From: Apostichopus japonicus
Taxonomy: Eukaryota > Echinodermata > Holothuroidea > Aspidochirotida > Stichopodidae
NCBI RefSeq assembly: GCF_037975245.1
Contig: NC_092563.1
Location: forward strand, 22,166,960-22,230,959
Length of the DNA: 64,000 nucleotides
Direction of reading: 5' to 3'
Shown piece by piece: positions 12,300 to 23,227 of the stretch (positions are counted from its first letter, which is position 1; every line of letters starts with the position of its first letter). The notes beneath the pieces are model-generated. The model searched no databases. It was not told the DNA's origin and saw only the letters and a program-made list of their open reading frames with translations. A program made the translations under genes and the position numbers.

Positions 12300-13345
12300 A
12301 AAAGAAGAGATATATTAATTATTCATTTCAGTTCACAACTAGAGCTCCAATGACACTATAGCTCAACTGCAAACTACCTGATGTCTTTGAGACATTGAAC
12401 AAGGTATGTAATGGTTAGTTGTACTCCAAGAATTCACAAATAATGTTGATTGCAAGAATACTGTTTATCTTTTACTGGTTTCTAATGTACTGCAGTGAAG
12501 CTGGTATGTACGTGTATGTTGTGAGTGGGAGTGTAAGTAGGTGACATGCTGACTTGTAACAACATTATCTCAAGATGGCTAACTACTGTTAGATTTAGTA
12601 ACTGAACATCATGTTGTTGAGGTGCAGTTGAACCTGCTTTACAGTAAAATCCAGACTCAGCTCAGGCATTGTGTTGATAGAAATCCTATTTGAAAAGCTC
12701 AGTTCAGTTACAATGACAGGAACCCAATAAGACCTAGTTGAGAGGAGTCTCAGATGAGAACCTAGTTGGGCCCAGTTGAGAAGGAAACCTAGTTAAGAAA
12801 CCCAGCTGGTGATGCTCCAAAACACATTTTGGCTATGTTTCTGAGGCAGTATTTGATATCACTCAGATGGCCTTTGACCATATTACAAATGAATCACTTT
12901 TGTGGCCCATTAACTGATGATCCCCATGCCTGGCCAACTAAAGTCACAATAACACAAAAGCTGTCAGAGGAGTAGGCTTTGATATGAATTTCACATTTTG
13001 ACTTCATGTGACCTCAGCTAACCTTTATTTGACATCTTAAGTAAGAACACCTTTAATGACCAATCAGTAACTGTACACTTTGACCAAGTTTGATTAAAAT
13101 TAAACATTAACCCAAGGAGGAGTAGCCTTTGGCGTGATTTCACTGTTTTACCTCTCTTTGACCCCAAATGATCATAATGATCTTGACCTCCTTTTTGCTA
13201 GCATGAGTATCAACCTGTTGATATGCGTTATTAACTCACCAAGTTCGACAAGAAACAGCTTGCGCATGGCCTTTCAACAACTGTTGACAGACAGACTGAC
13301 AGATGCTTTGTCATTACAAAAGTTCAACTAGTTGAGCTAACTTAA
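12300..13345. other. Copy 1-only intronic DNA, SPG7 intron 3
   Basis: Missing from copy 2, which joins the equivalents of about 12,295 and 13,346 near 57,800. It holds simple TGACCT-type repeats and no convincing exon. Probably an old interspersed repeat or a copy 2 deletion; no terminal duplication recognised. Confidence 0.4.
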
Positions 13346-15384
13346 AAGACGAGTCCAGGGAGTATTTTATTACTTTATCATGAAATATTTAAGGCAAACA
13401 TATTTCCAAGCATCTCAAGAAGCAAGCATGTAATTCCTACAAGTAATTTTTGATATTATAACAACAGCTGAAGTTGGTCCATTGTTGTACCAAGAGTGAA
13501 CTTGTAGCAGACAGGTGAGATGTCCTAGATACACTATGACTAATGCTTATCTTAAAAGTGTTTGTAAAATTTTAATGCAAATTTAGAACACATTAATCCT
13601 ATAATAATTATGAAAACTGAATCATTGTGTTCATCAATGTATCTTCCCAACAAAATAAATACATTTTGTTTTAGACTCAACATTCAGAGAGACACCATAC
13701 TGTACCTTCTTCATCTTTTTGTTCCTGTTTCTCATCATTTTGATTTTGTCTGTTGGATTGTCTGGGAGAACTGGAAAATTGTAAAGTTTCTGAAAGAAAA
13801 AAAGATCACAAAATAATTACACGCAGCTAACATTTACATCACAAAAGGTAACAAACTTTGGTTTAAGATTACTTAGGCTCAGTGTACCTAAGTTGTGTAA
13901 CTGAAATGACCAACATAAAACAATTTTTGCTGGGTTTACAAGTTTTTAATTCAAATGGTATTATCATTTCTATATTTTACCAAGTTCTTTTTGATCAAGA
14001 CATTATTGAAACTCACAATCAGACCTGGAGCTTACCATTTATGCCCAGAATATTTTTCAAACTGGTATTGCTCAAATTAGATCTTTTTATTATTCTTTGT
14101 AAAGCATTGAACACTCTCCTTCTTTGGGTACTCCAATGTGATGAAACCTGAGAAGGAATATAAGGAAAAAATAATAAAAAACAGGGTCTCAGTTAAGGTG
14201 ATCTGGAAAACAAAGAAAGGATTGGTTTACAGTATGTAACTTCTCAAATGGCTTTCATAAATGCTGCCAAATGGTATATTGGCTTAACACAGCATAACAG
14301 TAGACAAAGATATATCATGGTTGTATCAGGGGACTAAATACAGTACCATACTAAAGTTGGGTGTTGGTTTCTTTGCTGCAAAAATACCATAATACACATG
14401 CACATTTTTGGTATGTTCCTGTTCCATGCTAAAAACGGAATTAAAATTTTGTTTCCATTGAATAAATATCTGATTGTACGTAGAAAGATTGAGAAAATGT
14501 ATTCAACCACACATTAATATTAAATGGCATGGCTAAAATGATACCAGAACACAATCAAATGAACGATTTGAATGTGGACTCAACTCTATGAATACTCAAC
14601 TGTTCAACATGCTCTTTGTTTTTTTTATTAAGCTATAGAGGCTAAATCTCATCTATAAATGTTCTTGAAGATGGGAACTAGCAACCTCCTATTTCAAGGA
14701 TTAGGCTTGGTATCTATAAGATTAAAAGCATACTCTTAGTTTGCTATGTATATATATGAGAATGTATATTTTTATAATCCATTCTGATACATGAACCACT
14801 TGCACAAATTACTATTTAATATCCATAACATTAATCATGCCTATGTGTGGGTACTGGGCAGGAGCATTGAGCTTTCGTTCATAACTGAACATGTGTTGTG
14901 TGTAACCACTACTGTGTGCATAGTACCATAAATGATGGCATTCCATAATATATCTGGCTGTCTCTCTCACAGTGTTCTGTAGCAGATATAGTCATTAGAA
15001 TGACACATTTATAAATAGCCTTGAATCATTAGCTCTTCCCTGGCAGTGGAATGTCTGACCGAACTAGCTATTTTGTTTTCACTGTGTATCCATCATCATT
15101 TTTGTTTTTAATTTTTACATTTGCTTGTGCAAGTGTTAGCCTAGGATACCGTGAATGCCACTACAATATTTACACACATGAATGCATACTGTGAACCATT
15201 TGCATGCATGATACTACAGTATGAGACTACAGTAGTTATAAACTGCATGAGTGTGTGCCTAAGCTTAATGCATACCATTGCCAAGTTGAAGTGAAGTTGT
15301 TAAATTGGTCTACATATCTTCTGACTTGGTTCCTTGCTCTGCCTTGAATTGCCGAACATGTGCTGAACACCGATGATTGCAAGT

Positions 15385-16081
15385 TGTTTCGTTGTATCAA
15401 TCGGCGTTCCAAGGGAGCGCTCTGTCGCGTTTTTCCTGGAAAACGAGAAGTATAGTCATACCGTAAAGCTAACCTGTTCGATATCATATTCTGCTAACCA
15501 GTTTGTGATCATTTTACATGTTTTTACGTTGAATAGAAGTGTTCAAGTTTTGTGAGAGATACCGGTGATTCCGCCAAAGAAGTAGGTATTCTTATCTAAT
15601 GTTCATGTATAATTTCTTAAGTTCTACAATGTCTTTAGTTGAAGGTTTATGTTTTGCGGGCCTAACCGTAAGCGGTGTATAGACTACTTACTGATTTATT
15701 TTGAGTATACTCGACAACTTTGCCGTATTTATGGGGGTGGGCAGGTGTTTACTTTTACTGTTCCGACCGGGGGTCGTGCGTGTATGTTTGTGTATTGTTT
15801 TTAATCATTATTCTATGGTTTGGCGAGCCCTGTGAAGGTTAGATAAGTCATTTTTTATGGATTTAGAGTTAACTGGATTGTGTGAAGCTAGGCTTAGTGT
15901 ATAGGTAGTGGTACAAGCGCAATGATACATTTACGGCTGGGCAAGTTTTCAAAGTGATGGCGCTCTTCTTAAATGATTTTCTTGATTATTTTTCTTTATT
16001 TTCTTTGATACAGATTGAATAAATATAATTATACAAAAAGCGGAATTTACCAGTTAGACTGTTTCTTTGCTCCGTGCGCCA
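15385..16081 (+). repeat. 5' LTR of the BEL/Pao element
   Basis: 697 bp from TGTTTCG to GTGCGCCA. It ends just before TAAAATTCAATTTC. A possible TATAATT/AATAAA region lies near 16,010-16,040. No difference from the 3' LTR seen by eye. Confidence 0.95.
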
Positions 16082-16132
16082 TAAAATTCAATTTCTAAAG
16101 CTGCCCAGGGACTCGGAGATTCAAGAACAGTC

Positions 16133-19100
16133 ATGTCAGAAGATACTAAACATTTGAAGAACCAACGAAGGGGGGCAAAAGCCAAGTTCACAAGACTGGG
16201 TAATGCCTTGACCTATCTAATAGAAGGAAACCGATCCAGATCCGAAATAGATGAAGCATTTTGCGAAGTGCGAAGTGCATATAAGGTGCTCCAGACTAAA
16301 CATGAAGAGTATGCAGAAAAAGTCGAAAATGAGGAAGAATTCCAGAATGAAGAGAAATGGATGGAAGAATGTCAGAATACTTTCCTCAAATTACAGATCC
16401 TACAGAAAGATTCACAAGTTGACAGACCTCCTCCAAACCCAGAAAGAATTGTGGAAACACAGATTGATAGACCAGACAACCCAGGCGTAACACCAGGAGA
16501 GTCATATCCACCAATAGCGCCCTCGGTATCCACCACATTTCAGATGGAAAAGCCCAAAATGCCCAAGTTCCATGGTGACATAAGAGAATACAACATATTC
16601 AAGGCCGACTTTAAACACATCGTGCATGATCGATATGGTGATAGAGATGCTTTGATGATTCTACGGTCATGTCTCACAGGTAAGCCTCTACAGTATATTA
16701 AAGGCATTGGGCATAACTACAAAGCAGCATGGGACCAATTAGATCTCCTGTATGGTGACCCTCGTATGGTGGCAGATGCCATTATTGATGATCTTTCTAA
16801 GTTTCGGCCCTTGAAACTTGGAGAAGATGAGAGGTTTTGTGAATTTGTCAACCTCGTACAAAGAAGTTTCAACACCTTAAATGAGGTTGGAAGGACCAGC
16901 GATATGAATAACAGCCATATGCTGGCTATGATAGAACGGAAGATGAGCCCCGAGGACCGAAGAATGTGGTTCCGAACAGAGGGTGAGACACCAGCTTCAC
17001 TCGAGTCTCTTCTGACATGGATGGAGACAGAATTAAAGGCACGAATGAGATCATCTGCACCAGTGAGAAGTGACACCAAGTATAAAATATCAGTAAACCA
17101 GTTGTCCCAATCAGAAATCCAGGGCACATATAAGTGTTGGGTATGTAAGTGTCAGGACCATTGGACGGACCAGTGCAAAGACCTGCTTTCAAAACAGCCT
17201 TCAGAAAGGTTCAAGTTGGTAAAGGAAAACCATGCGTGCTACAGCTGCTTGAAACAGGCAGGACGTAACCATAGGATGTCAAACTGTAGAAGGCGACGAC
17301 TGTGCACAGAAAAGTATAAAGGGCAACCGTGTCAGTACTACCACCACCCATTACTGCACAGTGAACCAGAAACAAACAGTGTAGGTGTGGCACTGGTCAG
17401 CAGCAAAGATGCATTACTACCAGTCATCAAAGCAGAGTTTTTTGGACGCCAGAATGAAAAACGGGTAGGAAATGTGCTGTTGGACACAGGGGCAGAAGTC
17501 ACCCTGATAAGAGAAGCCTTTGCCGTTGAACTCAAACTGCAGGGAAAGAACACCACCATTGAGATAACTAAGGTGGGTGGAGAGATAGAGGAGCTGCAAA
17601 CCAAGATTTACAAGTTTCCAATAGCATCACTGGATAGTAACCGCACTCATATAGTTCAGGCTGTTGGGTTACCGTACATCAGTGATATTAAAGAGGTATC
17701 ATTGACTGAAATAGCCAAGGCCCTTAGACTAGAAGTTTCTAAGCTGCATAGACCGAACGCAGGTTCTGTTGATCTGCTAATCGGAATAGACCACCCAAAA
17801 ATGCATACAGGAGACACCAGACAAGTGGGACGTGGCTACAACTATGTAGCCAGAAAGTCGCCCTTGGGTTGGTTAGTTTTCGGAAGAGGGAGCTCTCGTC
17901 AGCAAGGAGTAAATCGAGTTTTGCATGTAAAAATGGCTGCTCCAATCGATCTGTCTGAGTTTTGGAGCACAGAGTCCATGGGCATTCAAGCAGACTGCCA
18001 GTGTAAGCCAGGAAAGATGTCCAAAGTAGAAAGAGAGGAGTACCAAGCCATATGGAACTCATGTAAAAAGGTAGGCAAACAGTGGTTGGTGCCCTACCCA
18101 TGGATAAAGAATCCAAGTTTGCTTCCCGATAACCGATGTCATGCCGAAAAGTTGTTATACGCTACCGAAAAAAAGCTTGCCAAAAGTCCAGTGTATGCTG
18201 CAGCCTATCAACAACAGATGGAAGAAATGTTAGAAATGGGCTTTGCAAAGAAGTTGGCAAAGGATGAGACCCAAAATTATGATGGCCCAATCCACTACAT
18301 ATCTCATCACGCCATTGTCAGACCAGAAAAGAAAAGTACTCCAGTGCGAATTGTTTTCAATGCCTCGGCGTCATTTCAAGGGCACTGTTTAAACAGCTAT
18401 TGGGCAAAGGGACCAGACCTACTGAACGACTTATTCGGAGTTCTGCTTCGCTTCAGGGAACATCCAGTTGCGGTATGTGGGGACATCTCCAAGATGTACC
18501 ATCGTGTCTTGATATCAGAAGTAGATCAACATGTCCACCGATATTTGTGGAGGGACATGAAGGGAGATCAAGATCCTGAGGTGCATGTCAAAACTGTCCT
18601 CACATTTGGAGACAGACCAGCACCTGCGATGGCACAGATTGCTTTGAAAAGAACGGCCGAAGAATGCAGGGAGAATTTTCCACGGGCAGCTGAGGTGATA
18701 GATCGAGACACCTACATGGATGACATGTGCACATCTGTTCAGGACGTGGAAGAGGCACAGAAATTAACCAAAGATATAGATACAGTATTATCAGAAGGTG
18801 GATTTAAAGTTAAAGGCTGGTCATCTAATATGCCTCTGGAGGCATCAGAAGTTTCCCAGAGTCCTAAAGATTTGAACCATTTGGAAACCTTAACAGAGGA
18901 AAAGATTCTAGGTATCGCCTGGAATCAAGAGAAAGATGAGTTTTCCTACAAAGTAAAACCAATTCATGCTTTAAATGGGTCTGAAGAAGGAGAGATCAAA
19001 CTTACCAAGAGACAAATTCTGAGTCAGATTGCAAGAATTTTCGATCCCATTGGCTTTGCCGCTGCATTTCTGGTGCGAGCAAAAATAGGTATGCAAACTT

Positions 19101-21262
19101 TGTGGCGGTTGGGCCTAGATTGGGATGAAGAAGTCCCACCTACTGAGCAAAAGGAATGGGTTAAATTGTTCAAGGAAATGGAAGCTTTGAACTACACATC
19201 TTTTCCAAGATGTCTTACACCACCAAATGTAATGGGACAGCCTATGATATGCATATTTTGTGATGCATCTGAAATGGCCTTCGGTGTATGCGTTTACATT
19301 CGATGGGAAGTGGACAACGACAAGTATGAGACACGTTTCATAACAGCCAAATCAAGAGTGGCTCCGTTAAAGAAACTCACTGTTCCAAGACTTGAGCTGC
19401 AAGCAGCAGTTATGGCAGCTCGACTGAGTTCAACTTTCAAGGAAGAAACCACCTTAGAGATCAGTGAAACTGTCTACATGACCGACAGTATGATTGTCCT
19501 AGGATGGATTCACAGCGAGGCAAGGACATTCAAACCTTTTGTTTCTGCTCGAATCGGAGAGATACAAAGTAGATCAGATCCTACACAATGGAAGCACGTG
19601 CCGGGAGACATAAATCCGGCAGATGATATCTCTCGAGGTGTTCCTGTAGAGAAGTTATCTGATAGATGGATAACAGGACCTTCATTCTTATGCCAACCAC
19701 AGACAGAATGGCCACACCAAGAAGTTCAAACTCAAACAGGAGTTGATGAAAAACGCAAAATTTTTCAGATTGCCACGGTGACATCAAAGTCAGATGTCAT
19801 TGATTGCAAAAGGTTTTCAAGCTGGAGAAAGTTGATCAGGGTAACCGCTTATGTACAAAGATTTCTCAGCCACCTAAAACTTAGATGCCACAAGGATGAT
19901 AATGCTAGCCGACCTGAGACTGTAACACTCACCCCTTCAGAGTTAGAAAGGGCAGAAATGTATTGGGTTCAAGAAGCTCAGAAACCCTTACATGACCAGA
20001 TTAAAAAGGGAGAATACAAAACACTCAGTCCATTTGAAGAGAAAGGAATCATCCATGTTGGTGGGCGAGTTGAGAAGAGACTGGTTTCTTACAATTGCCG
20101 TCATCCCATACTTCTACCACGACAACATCCAATATCAATGCTAATTACAAGGCAAACTCATGAAATTGGTCATGATGGCGTGGCAACTACCGCTGCCAAA
20201 GTACGGAGAAAATATTGGATAATAGGAGTGCACAAGCTTGCGAAAACAGTGAAACATAGGTGCGTGCTATGTAAGAAGATGGAGCATAAAACTGAGTCAC
20301 AGTTTATGGCTGATTTGCCAAAATACCGCTTGATGCCCGAGACTCCTCCATTCTACTATACAGCTTGTGACTATTTTGGACCATTCAGCGTTAAAGTTGG
20401 TCGCAACAAAACTAGCAAGCATTATGGAGTAATATTCACTTGCCTGAACACAAGAGCAGTACACCTAGATCTTGCAACCGACGCTTCAACCATGGAGTTC
20501 ATCCAAGTTCTCAGAAGATTCTTGGCATTTCGAGGATGCCCGAAAGTTATTACAAGTGACAATGGAAAACAGTTTGTTGGGGCACAGAAAGAACTGCAGG
20601 AAATGATCAAAGGATATGATCAAAAACAACTTCAAGAATTTTGTGCTGACAAAGGAGTGGAATGGAAATTCACTACGCCATTAGCACCCCATCAGAACGG
20701 CTGCGCTGAATCGCTTGTCAAAAGTTGTAAGTTTGCATTAAAGAAAGCTATCGGTGGTCAAACTTTAACACCTTTTGAGCTCTACACCTGTTTGGTGGAA
20801 GTTTCCAATTTGGTTAATCAGCGTCCAATTGGAAGATTGCCTAATGACCCTGACGACGGATCATATCTTTGTCCTAACGATATGTTATTGGGACGAGCGT
20901 CAACAACAGTTCCACAAGGTCCTTTCAGAGAAACCAAGAACCCGAAGCATAGAGTGGAATTTGTACAAAGAATCGTTGATGCGTTCTGGAAATGTTGGAA
21001 TCGTGACGTATTTCCACTGCTGGTTCCTCGCAAGAAATGGAACGTCGAGAGACGAAACGTTCGGGTTGATGATATAGTCATGTTATCTGATCCAAATACT
21101 GTCCGCGGTAACTGGACTCTAGGCAGAGTTATTCATGTGTACCCAGGCTCAGACAACAAAATCAGAAATGTAAAAGTGAAAACTGCAAAGGGAGTGTATT
21201 CAAGACCAATAACTAAGATAGTAATTATTTATCCAGCAGAGGGTTTTGATAATGAGTTGTAA
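16133..21262 (+). CDS. BEL/Pao gag-pol polyprotein, 1,709 aa
   Basis: A single open frame from the first ATG after the LTR leader to TAA. Order of parts: charged N-terminal region with a gag-like domain (DUF1759 type, about residues 140-290); Cys/His zinc-binding segment starting near C335 (CWVCKCQDHW); aspartic protease with DTGAE at 451-455; reverse transcriptase with YMDD at 861-864; RNase H near 1,040 (CDASEMAFG); His/Cys integrase zinc finger about 1,341-1,380; integrase core with D1413, D1476 and E1526; C-terminal DUF5641-like segment about 1,640-1,700. This order (protease, RT, RNase H, integrase in one ORF) is that of Pao/BEL elements. No envelope gene follows. All catalytic motifs are present with no stop or frameshift, so the element looks competent. 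Confidence 0.95.
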   Translation: MSEDTKHLKNQRRGAKAKFTRLGNALTYLIEGNRSRSEIDEAFCEVRSAYKVLQTKHEEYAEKVENEEEFQNEEKWMEECQNTFLKLQILQKDSQVDRPPPNPERIVETQIDRPDNPGVTPGESYPPIAPSVSTTFQMEKPKMPKFHGDIREYNIFKADFKHIVHDRYGDRDALMILRSCLTGKPLQYIKGIGHNYKAAWDQLDLLYGDPRMVADAIIDDLSKFRPLKLGEDERFCEFVNLVQRSFNTLNEVGRTSDMNNSHMLAMIERKMSPEDRRMWFRTEGETPASLESLLTWMETELKARMRSSAPVRSDTKYKISVNQLSQSEIQGTYKCWVCKCQDHWTDQCKDLLSKQPSERFKLVKENHACYSCLKQAGRNHRMSNCRRRRLCTEKYKGQPCQYYHHPLLHSEPETNSVGVALVSSKDALLPVIKAEFFGRQNEKRVGNVLLDTGAEVTLIREAFAVELKLQGKNTTIEITKVGGEIEELQTKIYKFPIASLDSNRTHIVQAVGLPYISDIKEVSLTEIAKALRLEVSKLHRPNAGSVDLLIGIDHPKMHTGDTRQVGRGYNYVARKSPLGWLVFGRGSSRQQGVNRVLHVKMAAPIDLSEFWSTESMGIQADCQCKPGKMSKVEREEYQAIWNSCKKVGKQWLVPYPWIKNPSLLPDNRCHAEKLLYATEKKLAKSPVYAAAYQQQMEEMLEMGFAKKLAKDETQNYDGPIHYISHHAIVRPEKKSTPVRIVFNASASFQGHCLNSYWAKGPDLLNDLFGVLLRFREHPVAVCGDISKMYHRVLISEVDQHVHRYLWRDMKGDQDPEVHVKTVLTFGDRPAPAMAQIALKRTAEECRENFPRAAEVIDRDTYMDDMCTSVQDVEEAQKLTKDIDTVLSEGGFKVKGWSSNMPLEASEVSQSPKDLNHLETLTEEKILGIAWNQEKDEFSYKVKPIHALNGSEEGEIKLTKRQILSQIARIFDPIGFAAAFLVRAKIGMQTLWRLGLDWDEEVPPTEQKEWVKLFKEMEALNYTSFPRCLTPPNVMGQPMICIFCDASEMAFGVCVYIRWEVDNDKYETRFITAKSRVAPLKKLTVPRLELQAAVMAARLSSTFKEETTLEISETVYMTDSMIVLGWIHSEARTFKPFVSARIGEIQSRSDPTQWKHVPGDINPADDISRGVPVEKLSDRWITGPSFLCQPQTEWPHQEVQTQTGVDEKRKIFQIATVTSKSDVIDCKRFSSWRKLIRVTAYVQRFLSHLKLRCHKDDNASRPETVTLTPSELERAEMYWVQEAQKPLHDQIKKGEYKTLSPFEEKGIIHVGGRVEKRLVSYNCRHPILLPRQHPISMLITRQTHEIGHDGVATTAAKVRRKYWIIGVHKLAKTVKHRCVLCKKMEHKTESQFMADLPKYRLMPETPPFYYTACDYFGPFSVKVGRNKTSKHYGVIFTCLNTRAVHLDLATDASTMEFIQVLRRFLAFRGCPKVITSDNGKQFVGAQKELQEMIKGYDQKQLQEFCADKGVEWKFTTPLAPHQNGCAESLVKSCKFALKKAIGGQTLTPFELYTCLVEVSNLVNQRPIGRLPNDPDDGSYLCPNDMLLGRASTTVPQGPFRETKNPKHRVEFVQRIVDAFWKCWNRDVFPLLVPRKKWNVERRNVRVDDIVMLSDPNTVRGNWTLGRVIHVYPGSDNKIRNVKVKTAKGVYSRPITKIVIIYPAEGFDNEL

Positions 21263-21280
21263 TGAGATCACCGCTCTCAT

Positions 21281-21294
21281 TGGCGGGGGGAGGG
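21281..21294 (+). promoter_or_regulatory. Polypurine tract of the BEL/Pao element
   Basis: GGCGGGGGGAGGG immediately precedes the 3' LTR, in the position where plus-strand DNA synthesis is primed in LTR elements. Confidence 0.8.
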
Positions 21295-21991
21295 TGTTTC
21301 GTTGTATCAATCGGCGTTCCAAGGGAGCGCTCTGTCGCGTTTTTCCTGGAAAACGAGAAGTATAGTCATACCGTAAAGCTAACCTGTTCGATATCATATT
21401 CTGCTAACCAGTTTGTGATCATTTTACATGTTTTTACGTTGAATAGAAGTGTTCAAGTTTTGTGAGAGATACCGGTGATTCCGCCAAAGAAGTAGGTATT
21501 CTTATCTAATGTTCATGTATAATTTCTTAAGTTCTACAATGTCTTTAGTTGAAGGTTTATGTTTTGCGGGCCTAACCGTAAGCGGTGTATAGACTACTTA
21601 CTGATTTATTTTGAGTATACTCGACAACTTTGCCGTATTTATGGGGGTGGGCAGGTGTTTACTTTTACTGTTCCGACCGGGGGTCGTGCGTGTATGTTTG
21701 TGTATTGTTTTTAATCATTATTCTATGGTTTGGCGAGCCCTGTGAAGGTTAGATAAGTCATTTTTTATGGATTTAGAGTTAACTGGATTGTGTGAAGCTA
21801 GGCTTAGTGTATAGGTAGTGGTACAAGCGCAATGATACATTTACGGCTGGGCAAGTTTTCAAAGTGATGGCGCTCTTCTTAAATGATTTTCTTGATTATT
21901 TTTCTTTATTTTCTTTGATACAGATTGAATAAATATAATTATACAAAAAGCGGAATTTACCAGTTAGACTGTTTCTTTGCTCCGTGCGCCA
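21295..21991 (+). repeat. 3' LTR of the BEL/Pao element
   Basis: 697 bp, same sequence as the 5' LTR as far as I can read. Followed by the target duplication CAAGT. Confidence 0.95.
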
Positions 21992-22269
21992 CAAGTGATG
22001 AAAATTTGTATTGTACTTTGAATTATTAAGTTGCGATACTTTGTACTGGTTATTTGCACAACTTAAACTTGGTGTAGACCTTTCATTCCATACGTTATGC
22101 GCGGTTCTCACAGGTTTCGCTAAACTAGTACACGTAGATTTCTTTCGAGCAGAAACTTTCTTACGGTTTTCTCTAACGATTATTTTTCCTCCCAATTTCT
22201 TCGCCCACTCTCTTTTGGTTGAAAATAAACGAATAACTCCACTCATGATTTAAAAGGTTCACTCTAGGG

Positions 22270-22491
22270 ATGGAAGAAACGGTCTGTATCCAGTTTGTTG
22301 ACGATTTGTTTTTAGATTGGAAGGGCTACAAGGATATTTGTCAGTTCTCCACCACTGTTTGGAAATTGTTACGATTACACCATAACAAATTGCCCAGTGC
22401 TTATAAGGAACTCACCAAATTGGTCACTTCAAATATGCCAGGCACACTGACACATTCCTGCAGATTTTGTAACTTCACGAACATGCTTTAG
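22270..22491 (+). CDS. Possible first exon of an unknown divergent gene, copy 1
   Basis: An ATG-started frame beginning MEETVCIQFVDDLFLDWK lies 23 bp from the minus-strand ATG of the SPG7-like exon 1. It is open for 73 codons. The homologous DNA in copy 2 (62,868 onward) starts with the same eleven residues, then is broken by a +1 and later deletions totalling five bases. I do not recognise the protein. If real it would share a bidirectional promoter with SPG7, but the ATGs are too close for ordinary 5' UTRs, so it may be chance. Confidence 0.25.
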   Translation: MEETVCIQFVDDLFLDWKGYKDICQFSTTVWKLLRLHHNKLPSAYKELTKLVTSNMPGTLTHSCRFCNFTNML

Positions 22492-23227
22492 CTTAATTTG
22501 TTCAGGGTGGGGACTATACTGGCGAACAGAACGACATGGGATGGAGAGCGAAGGGAGTGTTAGGATTGGGGGAGGTGGCGGGGGTGGCGGGGGGGGGGGG
22601 TTGAGTAGCAAACAAACATTTAAGTACTATTTCATAGTCGTCAGTACATACACACATTGATTGACTGATTTTTTTTGTTTCATCACATGAATATATACAA
22701 TGTGATAGGAATCCTCTAAAAAACCTTCAGATGGCTTAACAAAGTAGAGGACTCTATGTAAAGAAAAGGAAAAAGAAAACAAAAAAAGAAAAGAAAAAAG
22801 AAAACACATGAGCGTAGTTACTCAAGTTAATGGTGTCTCCCCCTCCCCACCCCCCCCCCCCCCCTCCGCCTTGTTGTCTGCATTTCCAAAGAAGATAGTA
22901 GTCCCAATTATTCGGTTACAAATAGCAGCCAATACCTCGACGCCTCAAGGCCATATATGTCTACACATTTGTGCTGTGGATTACTCTTTCCTGAGACCTA
23001 CTAGTGGTCATCGTAACTAGAAATATCACAAATTCACATTACAAGAAAAATTAAGGACTCAGGAGTTCAAACAACATAGCAGACACCACACATCATCATG
23101 CATCGTGTCTGTTATTCAGCTGCATATTTGGCTTATATACAGTAAACGAAAATGTAATGTTAGAACTAATATACATATTTAGTTAAGACTCACGCAGCAG
23201 TTTACTTGAGATAAAAACTTACACTGG

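Larger units (their letters stand above)
15385..21991 (+). mobile_element. Complete BEL/Pao LTR retrotransposon
   Basis: A 6,607-bp element with 697-bp LTRs (TG...CA ends), a purine tract before the 3' LTR, and one uninterrupted polyprotein. The 5-bp target duplication is CAAGT (15,380-15,384 and 21,992-21,996). Copy 2 preserves the unoccupied CAAGT site near 62,585. I found no difference between the LTRs by eye, which implies a very recent insertion. It lies in intron 1 of the SPG7-like pseudogene, in antisense orientation to that gene. I could not identify the primer-binding site with confidence. Confidence 0.97.
11379..22246 (-). pseudogene. SPG7: Paraplegin (SPG7)-like m-AAA protease, 5' five exons, copy 1
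   Basis: Paraplegin is a mitochondrial inner-membrane AAA metalloprotease; only its N-terminal part is here. Exons: 1 22,094-22,246 (basic presequence starting MSGVIRLFSTKREW), 2 14,036-14,147, 3 13,706-13,789 (Gln/Glu/Lys-rich linker), 4 12,124-12,276 (membrane segment LLMLLLTIMLLNML, then SWQTFINDMLAKGE), 5 11,379-11,495 (ends VHVFLHDGAIMFGRE). Exons 4-5 match the human segment around NDFVHEMLAKGEVQ and YLHPGAVVFGRP. Phases are 0/1/1/0. Exon 4 is 153 nt against 152 nt in copy 2, one extra base that breaks the frame unless an acceptor 10 bases further in is used. Exon 5 has GGA to TGA at 11,457-11,459. No AAA or M41 protease exon follows; the minisatellite begins about 90 bp past exon 5. A BEL element fills intron 1. 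Exon 1 is assigned by phase and position, not by clear similarity. Confidence 0.75.

Noticed and set aside
15236-15487. 83-codon minus-strand frame, also seen at 21,200
   Set aside because: It lies in the BEL LTR and is duplicated because the LTRs are.
16717-18116. Minus-strand frames inside the polyprotein region
   Set aside because: Shadows of the 1,709-codon BEL frame with no conserved features.
21896-22246. 116-codon minus-strand frame as a basic ribosomal-type protein
   Set aside because: Its first 51 codons end at a phase-0 donor that fits SPG7 exon 1; the remainder runs into the BEL LTR and is not shared with copy 2.
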